A stretch of 64,000 nt of DNA from Bolinopsis microptera (taxonomy: Eukaryota > Ctenophora > Tentaculata > Lobata > Bolinopsidae), in the NCBI RefSeq assembly GCF_026151205.1, contig NC_087082.1, positions 20,360,494-20,424,493 of the forward strand, in the 5' to 3' direction. Positions 12,101 through 22,642 of this stretch are shown here, one piece after another. Every line of letters begins with the position of its first letter. Positions within the stretch are counted from its first letter, which is position 1. A program made the position numbers and the translations under genes. The notes below the pieces were generated by a model. The model saw nothing but the letters and a program-made list of their open reading frames with translations, did no database searches and was not told the DNA's origin.

Positions 12101-15100
12101 CTACTCCTCTAATGTAAGTTTAGTTAGAGACACAGCTCCCCTGCTACTCCTCTAATGTAAGTTTAGTTAGAGACACAGCTCCCCTGCTACTCCTCTAATG
12201 TAAGTTTAGTTAGAGACACAGCTCCCCTGCTACTCCTCTAATGTAAGTTTAGTTAGAGACACAGCTCCCCTGCTACTCCTCTAATGTAAGTTTATTTAGA
12301 GACACAGCTCCCCTGCTACTCCTCTAATGTAAGTTTAGTTAGAGACACAGCTCCCCTGCTACTCCTCTAATGTAAGTTTAGTTAGAGACACAGCTCCCCT
12401 GCTACTCCTCTAATGTAAGTTTAGTTAGAGACACAGCTCCCCTGCTACTCCTCTAATGTAAGTTTATTTAGAGACACAGCTCCCCTGCTACTCCTCTAAT
12501 GTAAGTTTATTTAGAGACACAGCTCCCCTGCTACTCCTCTAATGTAAGTTTAGTTAGAGACACAGCTCCCCTGCTACTCCTCTAATGTAAGTTTAGTTAG
12601 AGACACAGCTCCCCTGCTACTCCTCTAATGTAAGTTTAGTTAGAGACACAGCTCCCCTGCTACTCCTCTAATGTAAGTTTAGTTAGAGACACAGCTCCCC
12701 TGCTACTCCTCTAATGTAAGTTTAGTTAGAGACACAGCTCCCCTGCTACTCCTCTAATGTAAGTTTAGTTAGAGACACAGCTCCCCTGCTACTCCTCTAA
12801 TGTAAGTTTAGTTAGAGACACAGCTCCCCTGCTACTCCTCTAATGTAAGTTTATTTAGAGACACAGCTCCCCTGCTACTCCTCTAATGTAAGTTTAGTTA
12901 GAGACACAGCTCCCCTGCTACTCCTCTAATGTAAGTTTAGTTAGAGACACAGCTCCCCTGCTACTCCTCTAATGTAAGTTTATTTAGAGACACAGCTCCC
13001 CTGCTACTCCTCTAATGTAAGTTTAGTTAGAGACACAGCTCCCCTGCTACTCCTCTAATGTAAGTTTATTTAGAGACACAGCTCCCCTGCTACTCCTCTA
13101 ATGTAAGTTTAGTTAGAGACACAGCTCCCCTGCTACTCCTCTAATGTAAGTTTATTTAGAGACACAGCTCCCCTGCTACTACTCTAATGTAAGTTTATTT
13201 AGAGACACAGCTCCCCTGCTACTACTCTAATGTAAGTTTATTTAGAGACACAGCTCCCCTGCTACTCCTCTAATGTAAGTTTATTTAGAGACACAGCTCC
13301 CCTGCTACTACTCTAATGTAAGTTTAGTTAGAGACACAGCTCCCCTGCTACTCCTCTAATGTAAGTTTATTTAGAGACACAGCTCCCCTGCTACTCCTCT
13401 AATGTAAGTTTAGTTAGAGACACAGCTCCCCTGCTACTCCTCTAATGTAAGTTTATTTAGAGACACAGCTCCCCTGCTACTCCTCTAATGTAAGTTTAGT
13501 TAGAGACACAGCTCCCCTGCTACTCCTCTAATGTAAGTTTAGTTAGAGACACAGCTCCCCTGCCACTCCTCTAATGTAAGTTTAGTTAGAGACACAGCTC
13601 CCCTGCTACTCCTCTAATGTAAGTTTATTTAGAGACACAGCTCCCCTGCTACTCCTCTAATGTAAGTTTAGTTAGAGACACAGCTCCCCTGCTACTCCTC
13701 TAATGTAAGTTTATTTAGAGACACAGCTCCCCTGCCACTCCTCTAATGTAAGTTTAGTTAGAGACACAGCTCCCCTGCTACTCCTCTAATGTAAGTTTAT
13801 TTAGAGACACAGCTCCCCTGCTACTCCTCTAATGTAAGTTTAGTTAGAGACACAGCTCCCCTGCTACTCCTCTAATGTAAGTTTATTTAGAGACACAGCT
13901 CCCCTGCCACTCCTCTAATGTAAGTTTAGTTAGAGACACAGCTCCCCTGCTACTCCTCTAATGTAAGTTTAGTTAGAGACACAGCTCCCCTGCTACTCCT
14001 CTAATGTAAGTTTATTTAGAGACACAGCTCCCCTGCTACTCCTCTAATGTAAGTTTAGTTGGAGACACAGCTCCCCTGCTACTCCTCTAATGTAAGTTTA
14101 TTTAGAGACACAGCTCCCCTGCTACTCCTCTAATGTAAGTTTAGTTAGAGACACAGCTCCCCTGCTACTCCTCTAATGTAAGTTTAGTTAGAGACACAGC
14201 TCCCCTGCTACTCCTCTAATGTAAGTTTATTTAGAGACACAGCTCCCCTGCTACTCCTCTAATGTAAGTTTATTTAGAGACACAGCTCCCCTGCTACTCC
14301 TCTAATGTAAGTTTATTTAGAGACACAGCTCCCCTGCTACTCCTCTAATGTAAGTTTAGATAGAGACACAGCTCCCCTGCTACTCCTCTAATGTAAGTTT
14401 ATTTAGAGACACAGCTCCCCTGCTACTCCTCTAATGTAAGTTTAGTTAGAGACACAGCTCCCCTGCTACTCCTCTAATGTAAGTTTAGTTAGAGACACAG
14501 CTCCCCTGCTACTCCTCTAATGTAAGTTTAGTTAGAGACACAGCTCCCCTGCTACTCCTCTAATGTAAGTTTAGTTAGAGACACAGCTCCCCTGCTACTC
14601 CTCTAATGTAAGTTTAGTTAGAGACACAGCTTCCCTGCTACTCCTCTAATGTAAGTTTAGTTAGAGACACAGCTCCCCTGCTACTCCTCTAATGTAAGTT
14701 TAGTTAGAGACACAGCTCCCCTGCTACTCCTCTAATGTAAGTTTAGTTAGAGACACAGCTCCCCTGCTACTCCTCTAATGTAAGTTTATTTAGAGACACA
14801 GCTTCCCTGCTACTCCTCTAATGTAAGTTTAGTTAGAGACACAGCTCCCCTGCTACTCCTCTAATGTAAGTTTAGTTAGAGACACAGCTCCCCTGCTACT
14901 CCTCTAATGTAAGTTTATTTAGAGACACAGCTCCCCTGCTACTCCTCTAATGTAAGTTTATTTAGAGACACAGCTCCCCTGCTACTCCTCTAATGTAAGT
15001 TTAGTTAGAGACACAGCTCCCCTGCTACTCCTCTAATGTAAGTTTATTTAGAGACACAGCTCCCCTGCTACTCCTCTAATGTAAGTTTATTTAGAGACAC

Positions 15101-18100
15101 AGCTCCCCTGCTACTCCTCTAATGTAAGTTTAGTTAGAGACACAGCTCCCCTGCTACTCCTCTAATGTAAGTTTAGTTAGAGACACAGCTCCCCTGCTAC
15201 TCCTCTAATGTAAGTTTAGTTAGAGACACAGCTCCCCTGCTACTCCTCTAATGTAAGTTTATTTAGAGACACAGCTCCCCTGCTACTCCTCTAATGTAAG
15301 TTTATTTAGAGACACAGCTCCCCTGCTACTCCTCTAATGTAAGTTTAGTTAGAGACACAGCTCCCCTGCTACTCCTCTAATGTAAGTTTATTTAGAGACA
15401 CAGCTCCCCTGCTACTCCTCTAATGTAAGTTTAGTTAGAGACACAGCTCCCCTGCTACTCCTCTAATGTAAGTTTATTTAGAGACACAGCTCCCCTGCTA
15501 CTCCTCTAATGTAAGTTTAGTTAGAGACACAGCTCCCCTGCTACTCCTCTAATGTAAGTTTAGTTAGAGACACAGCTCCCCTGCCACTCCTCTAATGTAA
15601 GTTTAGTTAGAGACACAGCTCCCCTGCCACTCCTCTAATGTAAGTTTATTTAGAGACACAGCTCCCCTGCTACTCCTCTAATGTAAGTTTAGTTAGAGAC
15701 ACAGCTCCCCTGCTACTCCTCTAATGTAAGTTTATTTAGAGACACAGCTCCCCTGCTACTCCTCTAATGTAAGTTTAGTTAGAGACACAGCTCCCCTGCT
15801 ACTCCTCTAATGTAAGTTTAGTTAGAGACACAGCTCCCCTGCTACTCCTCTAATGTAAGTTTATTTAGAGACACAGCTCCCCTGCTACTCCTCTAATGTA
15901 AGTTTATTTAGAGACACAGCTCCCCTGCTACTCCTCTAATGTAAGTTTAGTTAGAGACACAGCTCCCCTGCTACTCCTCTAATGTAAGTTTAGTTAGAGA
16001 CACAGCTCCCCTGCTACTCCTCTAATGTAAGTTTATTTAGAGACACAGCTCCCCTGCCACTCCTCTAATGTAAGTTTAGTTAGAGACACAGCTCCCCTGC
16101 TACTCCTCTAATGTAAGTTTAGATAGAGACACAGCTCCCCTGCTACTCCTCTAATGTAAGTTTAGTTAGAGACACAGCTCCCCTGCTACTCCTCTAATGT
16201 AAGTTTATTTAGAGACACAGCTCCCCTGCCACTCCTCTAATGTAAGTTTAGTTAGAGACACAGCTCCCCTGCTACTCCTCTAATGTAAGTTTAGATAGAG
16301 ACACAGCTCCCCTGCTACTCCTCTAATGTAAGTTTATTTAGAGACACAGCTCCCCTGCTACTCCTCTAATGTAAGTTTAGTTAGAGACACAGCTCCCCTG
16401 CTACTCCTCTAATGTAAGTTTATTTAGAGACACAGCTCCCCTGCTACTCCTCTAATGTAAGTTTAGTTAGAGACACAGCTCCCCTGCTACTCCTCTAATG
16501 TAAGTTTAGATAGAGACACAGCTCCCCTGCTACTCCTCTAATGTAAGTTTATTTAGAGACACAGCTCCCCTGCTACTCCTCTAATGTAAGTTTATTTAGA
16601 GACACAGCTCCCCTGCTACTCCTCTAATGTAAGTTTATTTAGAGACACAGCTCCCCTGCTACTCCTCTAATGTAAGTTTAGTTAGAGACACAGCTCCCCT
16701 GCTACTCCTCTAATGTAAGTTTAGTTAGAGACACAGCTCCCCTGCTACTCCTCTAATGTAAGTTTAGTTAGAGACACAGCTCCCCTGCTACTACTCTAAT
16801 GTAAGTTTATTTAGAGACACAGCTCCCCTGCTACTCCTCTAATGTAAGTTTAGTTAGAGACACAGCTCCCCTGCTACTCCTCTAATGTAAGTTTATTTAG
16901 AGACACAGCTCCCCTGCCACTCCTCTAATGTAAGTTTAGTTAGAGACACAGCTCCCCTGCTACTCCTCTAATGTAAGTTTAGTTAGAGACACAGCTCCCC
17001 TGCTACTCCTCTAATGTAAGTTTAGTTAGAGACACAGCTCCCCTGCTACTCCTCTAATGTAAGTTTAGTTAGAGACACAGCTCCCTGCTACTCCTCTAAT
17101 GTAAGTTTAGTTAGAGACACAGCTCCCCTGCTACTCCTCTAATGTAAGTTTATTTAGAGACACAGCTCCCCTGCTACTCCTCTAATGTAAGTTTATTTAG
17201 AGACACAGCTCCCCTGCTACTCCTCTAATGTAAGTTTAGTTAGAGACACAGCTCCCCTGCTACTCCTCTAATGTAAGTTTAGTTAGAGACACAGCTCCCC
17301 TGCTACTCCTCTAATGTAAGTTTATTTAGAGACACAGCTCCCCTGCTACTCCTCTAATGTAAGTTTATTTAGAGACACAGCTCCCCTGCCACTCCTCTAA
17401 TGTAAGTTTATTTAGAGACACAGCTCCCCTGCTACTCCTCTAATGTAAGTTTAGTTAGAGACACAGCTCCCCTGCTACTCCTCTATTGTAAGTTTATTTA
17501 GAGACACAGCTCCCCTGCTACTCCTCTAATGTAAGTTTATTTAGAGACACAGCTCCCCTGCTACTCCTCTAATGTAAGTTTAGTTAGAGACACAGCTCCC
17601 CTGCTACTCCTCTAATGTAAGTTTAGTTAGAGACACAGCTCCCCTGCTACTCCTCTAATGTAAGTTTATTTAGAGACACAGCTCCCCTGCTACTCCTCTA
17701 ATGTAAGTTTATTTAGAGACACAGCTCCCCTGCTACTCCTCTAATGTAAGTTTATTTAGAGACACAGCTCCCCTGCTACTCCTCTAATGTAAGTTTATTT
17801 AGAGACACAGCTCCCCTGCTACTCCTCTAATGTAAGTTTAGTTAGAGACACAGCTCCCCTGCTACTCCTCTAATGTAAGTTTATTTAGAGACACAGCTCC
17901 CCTGCTACTCCTCTAATGTAAGTTTATTTAGAGACACAGCTCCCCTGCTACTCCTCTAATGTAAGTTTATTTAGAGACACAGCTCCCCTGCTACTCCTCT
18001 AATGTAAGTTTATTTAGAGACACAGCTCCCCTGCTACTCCTCTAATGTAAGTTTATTTAGAGACACAGCTCCCCTGCTACTCCTCTAATGTAAGTTTATT

Positions 18101-21100
18101 TAGAGACACAGCTCCCCTGCTACTCCTCTAATGTAAGTTTAGTTAGAGACACAGCTCCCCTGCTACTCCTCTAATGTAAGTTTATTTAGAGACACAGCTC
18201 CCCTGCTACTCCTCTAATGTAAGTTTAGTTAGAGACACAGCTCCCCTGCCACTCCTCTAATGTAAGTTTAGTTAGAGACACAGCTCCCCTGCTACTCCTC
18301 TAATGTAAGTTTATTTAGAGACACAGCTCCCCTGCTACTCCTCTAATGTAAGTTTAGTTAGAGACACAGCTCCCCTGCTACTCCTCTAATGTAAGTTTAT
18401 TTAGAGACACAGCTCCCCTGCTACTCCTCTAATGTAAGTTTAGTTAGAGACACAGCTCCCCTGCTACTCCTCTAATGTAAGTTTATTTAGAGACACAGCT
18501 CCCCTGCTACTCCTCTAATGTAAGTTTAATTAGAGACACAGCTCCCCTGCTACTCCTCTAATGTAAGTTTATTTAGAGACACAGCTCCCCTGCTACTCCT
18601 CTAATGTAAGTTTATTTAGAGACACAGCTCCCCTGCTACTCCTCTAATGTAAGTTTAGTTAGAGACACAGCTCCCCTGCTACTCCTCTAATGTAAGTTTA
18701 TTTAGAGACACAGCTCCCCTGCTACTCCTCTAATGTAAGTTTAGTTAGAGACACAGCTCCCCTGCTACTCCTCTAATGTAAGTTTAGTTAGAGACACAGC
18801 TCCCCTGCTACTCCTCTAATGTAAGTTTATTTAGAGACACAGCTCCCCTGCTACTCCTCTAATGTAAGTTTATTTAGAGACACAGCTCCCCTGCTACTCC
18901 TCTAATGTAAGTTTATTTAGAGACACAGCTCCCCTGCTACTCCTCTAATGTAAGTTTATTTAGAGACACAGCTCCCCTGCTACTCCTCTAATGTAAGTTT
19001 AGTTAGAGACACAGCTCCCCTGCTACTCCTCTAATGTAAGTTTATTTAGAGACACAGCTCCCCTGCTACTCCTCTAATGTAAGTTTATTTAGAGACACAG
19101 CTCCCCTGCTACTCCTCTAATGTAAGTTTATTTAGAGACACAGCTCCCCTGCTACTCCTCTAATGTAAGTTTATTTAGAGACACAGCTCCCCTGCTACTC
19201 CTCTAATGTAAGTTTAGTTAGAGACACAGCTCCCCTGCTACTCCTCTAATGTAAGTTTATTTAGAGACACAGCTCCCCTGCTACTCCTCTAATGTAAGTT
19301 TATTTAGAGACACAGCTCCCCTGCTACTCCTCTAATGTAAGTTTATTTAGAGACACAGCTCCCCTGCTACTCCTCTAATGTAAGTTTATTTAGAGACACA
19401 GCTCCCCTGCTACTCCTCTAATGTAAGTTTAGTTAGAGACACAGCTCCCCTGCTACTCCTCTAATGTAAGTTTATTTAGAGACGATTTTCAGCTCTTTTG
19501 AAATAGTTGCTGTTGTTTCAGCGTAAATCGAGTCGGTTGTCAATGAGCTGAATTATTTAATGGTATATTTTCAGGAGTAACACTAGGAACACTAGTTATA
19601 TAATGGTATATTTTCAGGAGTAACACTAACCGATCAACCACAAAACCAACTTCCGCTAAAACACCCCCCGCAAGTAAACAGAACAGTAACACCAGCAGTC
19701 CTGTAACACTGTGAGTATTGTAACTATGGCAACTAGTAGTGTAACTATTGTAACTATGGTAACTAGTAGTGTAACTATGGTAACTAGTAGTGTAACTATG
19801 GTAACTAGTAGTGTAACTATGGTAACTAGTAGTGTAACTATGGTAACTAGTAGTGTAACTATGGTAACAAGTAGTGTAACTATGGTAACACCCCCCGCAA
19901 GTAAACAGAACAGTAACACCAGCAGTCCTGTAACACTGTGAGTATTGTAACTATGGTAACTAGCTGTGTAACTATAGTAACTAGTAGTGTAACTATGGTA
20001 ACTAGTAGTGTAACTATGGTAACTAGTAGTGTAACTATGGTAACTAGTAGTGTAACTATGGTAACTAGTAGTGTAACTATGGTAACTAGTAGTGTAACTA
20101 TGGTAACTAGTAGTGTAACTATGGTAACTAGTAGTGTAACTATGGTAACTAGTAGTGTAACTATGGTAACTAGCTGTGTAACTATAGTATTAACTAGTAG
20201 TGTAACTATGGTAAAACCCCCCGCAAGTAAACAGAACAGTAACACCAGCAGTCCTGTGACACTGTGAGTTAATAATTTAATTAAAATATGGTCACTACCA
20301 GTTACCAGTAACCAGTTACCATACTATATGAAAACTTGACTTTCTGATATTGACGACTGAAATTACTCGACTTACTCACAAATTTCAGGGAAACTGTGAC
20401 TGAGGACAAAAAAACTGACACACAAACTGACACGCAAACTTCTGAAACAGTACATACCAGTGTAACTATGGAAACAACCGATACTTTTACAGACCAACTC
20501 TCCCTCCCAACTGACACTACTCACTCCATTACCAATGAAAACAAGGTCCAACTACCACCTAGAAAATCAGTTAGTTCGGATGAATCTAAGTACTATTCAG
20601 TACTGGAGATTGAAGGGACGCCGCCCCGTGATAGTGATGTCATACAATCCTCCTGTAATGACATCGTCACTGCATCGTCACATGAAGCGCAAAATCACCC
20701 CAATAGCAATAAATTGTGGCCAGAATCGTCTGGAGGATCGGGCTCGTCCAATAACTCACAAAATAGAAAGGATTTTCACGAAGCTATGGAAAAAACAGTT
20801 CAAATCAGGAAGAAAATTGAATCAAAGCGTTCCTGGAAAATTAGTCCACGTGAAGATGATCCCCCGACTACAGCTCCTTATATGGGCATCACGTGTAACA
20901 GAACCTCTATGCCATCTCAGAGAGACCCTCCCTCTATACCTGAGAGATCAGCGAGAGACAGGTTGGATTATTCTAGACGACCAGATTTTAGAGATCCTAA
21001 GTTTGGAAACCGAGGGGCGGATGATCGTTCACGTGGCAGGATCGGGGACGATCAATTTCATGATTTCAAAAGTGAGTATGGATCTTATAATGACAGACAA

Positions 21101-22042
21101 AGTAGGGAAAACAGAGAGAACAGACCATCTGATGACTACAAACCTCGACAGTCTGATGACTACAGGTTGAGAACAGAGTATGATGAGAGACCTTACTCCA
21201 GCTACTACAACAGAAGACAATCAGATAACTTTAAAAACAGGCGCCCACCACCCCCTCCACCACCTCGTCCCCAGATCCCACCACCACTTCGTCCCCAGAT
21301 TCCTGAAAGGTATGATAAAGGTAGTTTAAGAAATTCCAGGACCTTTAGCTCTGTGAGGGGTCGTCCATCTCGGCAGGCTGTCCGGTCTCGTGGTCACAGT
21401 AGGACAAGGTCGTACGGTGGAGAGGGTTCTAGTGAGCTGGGACCACGTGACTTTAGATATATATCTGAAGGATCGTTTCTCCCATCTACAAGAGATAGAT
21501 CTGCTCCTCCGCACAAATTTAGAGATCGAAATCAGCCTGATTATTCTTCCACTTTATTCAGGAAATCTTCTACTCTACCCCAAAAATCTTCCTCTCTACC
21601 TAGAACATCTTTACATTCTTCAGCTCAACCTCGACCGATTTCCTCACGCAGTCGATCTCAACCTTCGTCTGCCCCGAGAGTTAGGGTATCGTTTGCAAAG
21701 GATCACGAGGTCAGGAGTAATTCAGGTTCCAGGAGTGTAGAACATGGCCTACATCAGGTAAACTTGAGCAGTGAAGGGGGACGTTCTAAAACGTTACCAA
21801 GACGCATGCCTAGTTTTCAATCAAGCTCCCAAAATTATCCGTTTACTAGACAAGATGCCGATCATGATATCCAGTGTGGTAATCAAAAGGAAGAAAGAGT
21901 TGGGTCAAGGAATCCTGATGATCTGAGACCCCTCAATTACGGAGACTATTTAGAAAATTCGTATAGGAGCAGTGGTCGGTTTAAAAGGAAATCAAACTAC
22001 AGTAGTAGAAGTTTTAAAAATTTCACTTTTTACAACTTGTAA
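2942..22042 (+). CDS. HUNK-like Ser/Thr protein kinase, 3' nine exons (5' end outside window)
   Basis: Join 2942-3123, 3889-3947, 5714-5826, 6194-6356, 6844-6998, 7406-7552, 8878-9017, 19618-19710, 20389-22042. All junctions are GT..AG and phases agree, giving 902 codons including TAA. The protein runs from the middle of the kinase N-lobe ([12 protein letters not shown]) through HRDLKMEN, DFGLSN, a T-loop [24 protein letters not shown] and a C-lobe ending HPWV, then a UBA-like helical segment and a tail of about 630 residues. The GVNMYAML string and the [15 protein letters not shown] block are what I recall of vertebrate HUNK, an AMPK-related kinase. HRD Asp, DFG Asp, APE Glu and the LKB1-type T-loop Thr are all present, so activity is expected. 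The glycine loop and VAIK lysine must lie upstream. SNRK or another AMPK relative is less likely. Five of the eight introns carry tandem arrays touching a splice site. Confidence 0.85.
3113..3349 (+). repeat. 36-bp array spanning kinase exon A donor
   Basis: About 6.5 units; each starts atcgttcacag|gtaacg, i.e. the last 11 exon bases (catalytic-loop codons Ile-Val-His) plus donor. One unit has an extra g. Using any later donor reads AGG then TAA, a stop. Confidence 0.95.
3350..3888 (+). other. Intron after kinase exon A
   Basis: AT-rich, no gene or repeat recognised apart from the array at its start. Confidence 0.6.
3889..3947 (+). CDS. Kinase exon B: catalytic loop [10 protein letters not shown]
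   Basis: 59 bp, phase 2 in, phase 1 out, acceptor tacttcag, donor gtgagt. Completes HRD and supplies the catalytic Asp, Lys and Asn (RDLKMEN), ending KIIG|D just before the DFG aspartate. Confidence 0.85.
3948..5713 (+). other. Intron after kinase exon B
   Basis: Contains tRNA-Met at 4383. The remaining 1.3 kb shows no coding or repeat signal I can support. Confidence 0.6.
4383..4456 (+). tRNA. tRNA-Met (CAU), elongator type
   Basis: Acceptor stem GCCTTCC pairs with GGAGGGC (one G-T) and the discriminator is A. D-arm GCTC..GAGC, anticodon loop CTCATAA with anticodon CAT, T-arm GTGAG-TTCGAGC-CTCAC. The anticodon arm matches the conserved eukaryotic elongator tRNA-Met. It lies in the intron after kinase exon B, on the same strand. 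No intron or encoded CCA. Confidence 0.93.
5714..5826 (+). CDS. Kinase exon C: DFG to APE activation segment
   Basis: Phase 1 in, phase 0 out, acceptor ccccag, donor gtttgt. Encodes DFGLSN, the T-loop [15 protein letters not shown] and GRQYGAE. The Thr before HCGSP matches the LKB1-phosphorylated position of AMPK-family kinases. Confidence 0.88.
6194..6356 (+). CDS. Kinase exon D: helix F-G region
   Basis: Phase 0 in, phase 1 out, acceptor ccctacag, donor gtgagt. Encodes [20 protein letters not shown] and the helix-G region. The last bases with the donor are repeated twice downstream (about 6461-6508 and 6629-6663); reading past the first donor meets a stop after a dozen codons, so the first copy is the functional end. 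Confidence 0.85.
6377..6663 (+). repeat. 8-bp (aggtaacc) arrays with two extra copies of exon D end plus donor
   Basis: Two runs of ggtaacca (about 10 and 15 units) separated by copies of gccgctcatcttc..ccct|gtgagtat. A short acttcagtaccagg links donor and array. The same link and array recur after exon E. Confidence 0.92.
6844..6998 (+). CDS. Kinase exon E: end of C-lobe
   Basis: Phase 1 in, phase 0 out, acceptor tttcag, donor gtaggt. Encodes [17 protein letters not shown], the usual kinase subdomain XI arginine, then HPWV. Its 3' half plus donor is duplicated at 7066-7145 without an acceptor. Confidence 0.85.
7014..7145 (+). repeat. 8-bp (aggtaacc) array plus duplicate of exon E end and donor
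   Basis: After donor 6999, acttcagtaccagg leads into about five ggtaacca units, then a copy of the last ~75 exon E bases and its gtaggt donor. The duplicate lacks an acceptor and starts with a TAA in the exon frame (ggg taa cga). Confidence 0.9.
7406..7552 (+). CDS. Kinase exon F: UBA-like segment after kinase domain
   Basis: 147 bp, phase 0 at both ends, acceptor tgccag, donor gtaagt. Encodes [19 protein letters not shown] then [12 protein letters not shown], the helical pattern of the UBA/AID-like segment that follows the kinase domain in AMPK relatives and is present in HUNK. Confidence 0.8.
7724..8876 (+). repeat. 27-bp pyrimidine-rich array ending at exon G acceptor
   Basis: About 42 units of cccctcactaac..cagttccccga type with many point variants; the last unit varies to cctcacatcccag, the acceptor of exon G. 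Another cacatcccag lies near 8305. Effectively a 1.1-kb polypyrimidine tract. Confidence 0.92.
8878..9017 (+). CDS. Kinase exon G: linker
   Basis: 140 bp, phase 0 in, phase 2 out. Encodes a polar Ser/Thr/Glu-rich linker ending HSSPATPL. The acceptor atcccag is the last part of a 27-bp pyrimidine-rich array, and the donor gtaagt is the first of about 244 tandem copies. Frame agreement with exons F and H supports it. Confidence 0.75.
8989..19483 (+). repeat. 43-bp satellite, about 244 copies, each with exon G end and a GTAAGT donor
   Basis: Span divided by 43 gives 244. The first unit is exon G itself: agacacagctcccctgctac..ctctaat|gtaagt. Units fall into two main types, gtaagtttagttag and gtaagtttatttag, with rarer changes (ctgccactcc, ctactactct, ttagatag, ttagttggag) and one single-base deletion near 17080. 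Reading past the first donor gives ATG TAA, an immediate stop. Confidence 0.97.
19562..19617 (+). repeat. Duplicated exon H acceptor
   Basis: tggtatattttcaggagtaa occurs twice, 43 bases apart. The upstream acceptor would bring TAA into frame within about 15 codons. Confidence 0.8.
19618..19710 (+). CDS. Kinase exon H: Ser/Thr/Lys-rich linker
   Basis: 93 bp, phase 2 in and out, acceptor attttcag, donor gtgagt. Encodes [20 protein letters not shown] and NTSSPVT. A duplicate acceptor 43 bp upstream would put TAA in frame, so this acceptor is preferred. The last ~50 bp plus donor are copied twice downstream. Confidence 0.7.
19711..20265 (+). repeat. 21-bp array with two extra copies of exon H end plus donor
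   Basis: Units of taactagtagtgtaactatg separate copies of ccccccgcaagtaaacagaa..cact|gtgagt at about 19889-19941 and 20214-20265. Neither copy has its own strong acceptor. Past the first donor the frame reads CTG TGA. Confidence 0.92.
20389..22042 (+). CDS. Kinase exon I: long disordered C-terminal tail
   Basis: Terminal exon, phase 2 in, 551 codons including TAA. Frame follows from exon H; an early GTG could be mistaken for a start. Composition is Ser, Arg, Pro and Asp rich, with a proline run ([11 protein letters not shown], about 21245-21300), RS-type stretches ([12 protein letters not shown]) and repeated R-x-S/T sites. It looks disordered, suited to SH3/WW or 14-3-3 binding, but no domain is recognised. 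An ATTAAA follows at 22045. Confidence 0.75.
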
Positions 22043-22352
22043 TAATTAAAATCTTAAACCATTGCATCACCTGAATTTTAAAATTTCAAACGATCGTCTA
22101 CATGTTTTTGACTTAATCGCATTGCATGTAACAGTAAAAGTTCAAATTTGTCTTTTTAAATTTTGTATGTTTTCATAATAGACTAGTATTTTCTCATTTA
22201 AGTTTTAACTAAGTGAGCTATATTTTGTTCTGATGATATTGGAAATTGTAGATGTTTTACAGGATTGAAAATGTAGATGTTTTTTCTCTTTAAAACAAAT
22301 CTAGCACAGGTCAACAGAATTTGTACAGAGTAGAGAAAATCTCAGAAATTTA
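22043..22352 (+). other. Spacer between kinase stop and gene 2 ATG
   Basis: AT-rich, with ATTAAA at 22045. A possible acceptor agcacag at 22305-22311 is followed by an open frame into gene 2, so gene 2 may have upstream exons or a trans-spliced leader. Confidence 0.45.
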
Positions 22353-22642
22353 ATGGATAAACTCAAGAAAAACTTCAAAAATACACACTACGATTTGGCC
22401 GATCAATCAGAATCAGAAAGATCACCCATCACCAGACACATACACAAAACTTTTGACTCGTTTAAATCCATTTTTCACTCGCTGACCCCGGATCTGAGAC
22501 ATACAAACGAACGTACAGACGAACACACTGACCTCAAAACAAACGAACGAAACAGCGATGATTTCCACGTGGTAAAGTGTGAAATTCAGAGCGATTCTAG
22601 TTCGGAATATTTGTCAGTTTTATCTGTCGTGCCTTACGATTG
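22353..22642 (+). CDS. Gene 2 exon 1
   Basis: Starts at ATG, phase 2 out, donor gtaagt. Encodes MDKLKKNFKN, THYDLADQSESERSP, FDSFKSIFHSLTPD and an acidic SDSSSEYLSVLSVVPYD end. Confidence 0.6.

Noticed and set aside
8989..19483. CRISPR-like appearance of the regular 43-bp repeat
   Set aside because: Units are contiguous with no unique spacers, no cas genes, and the setting is an animal intron.
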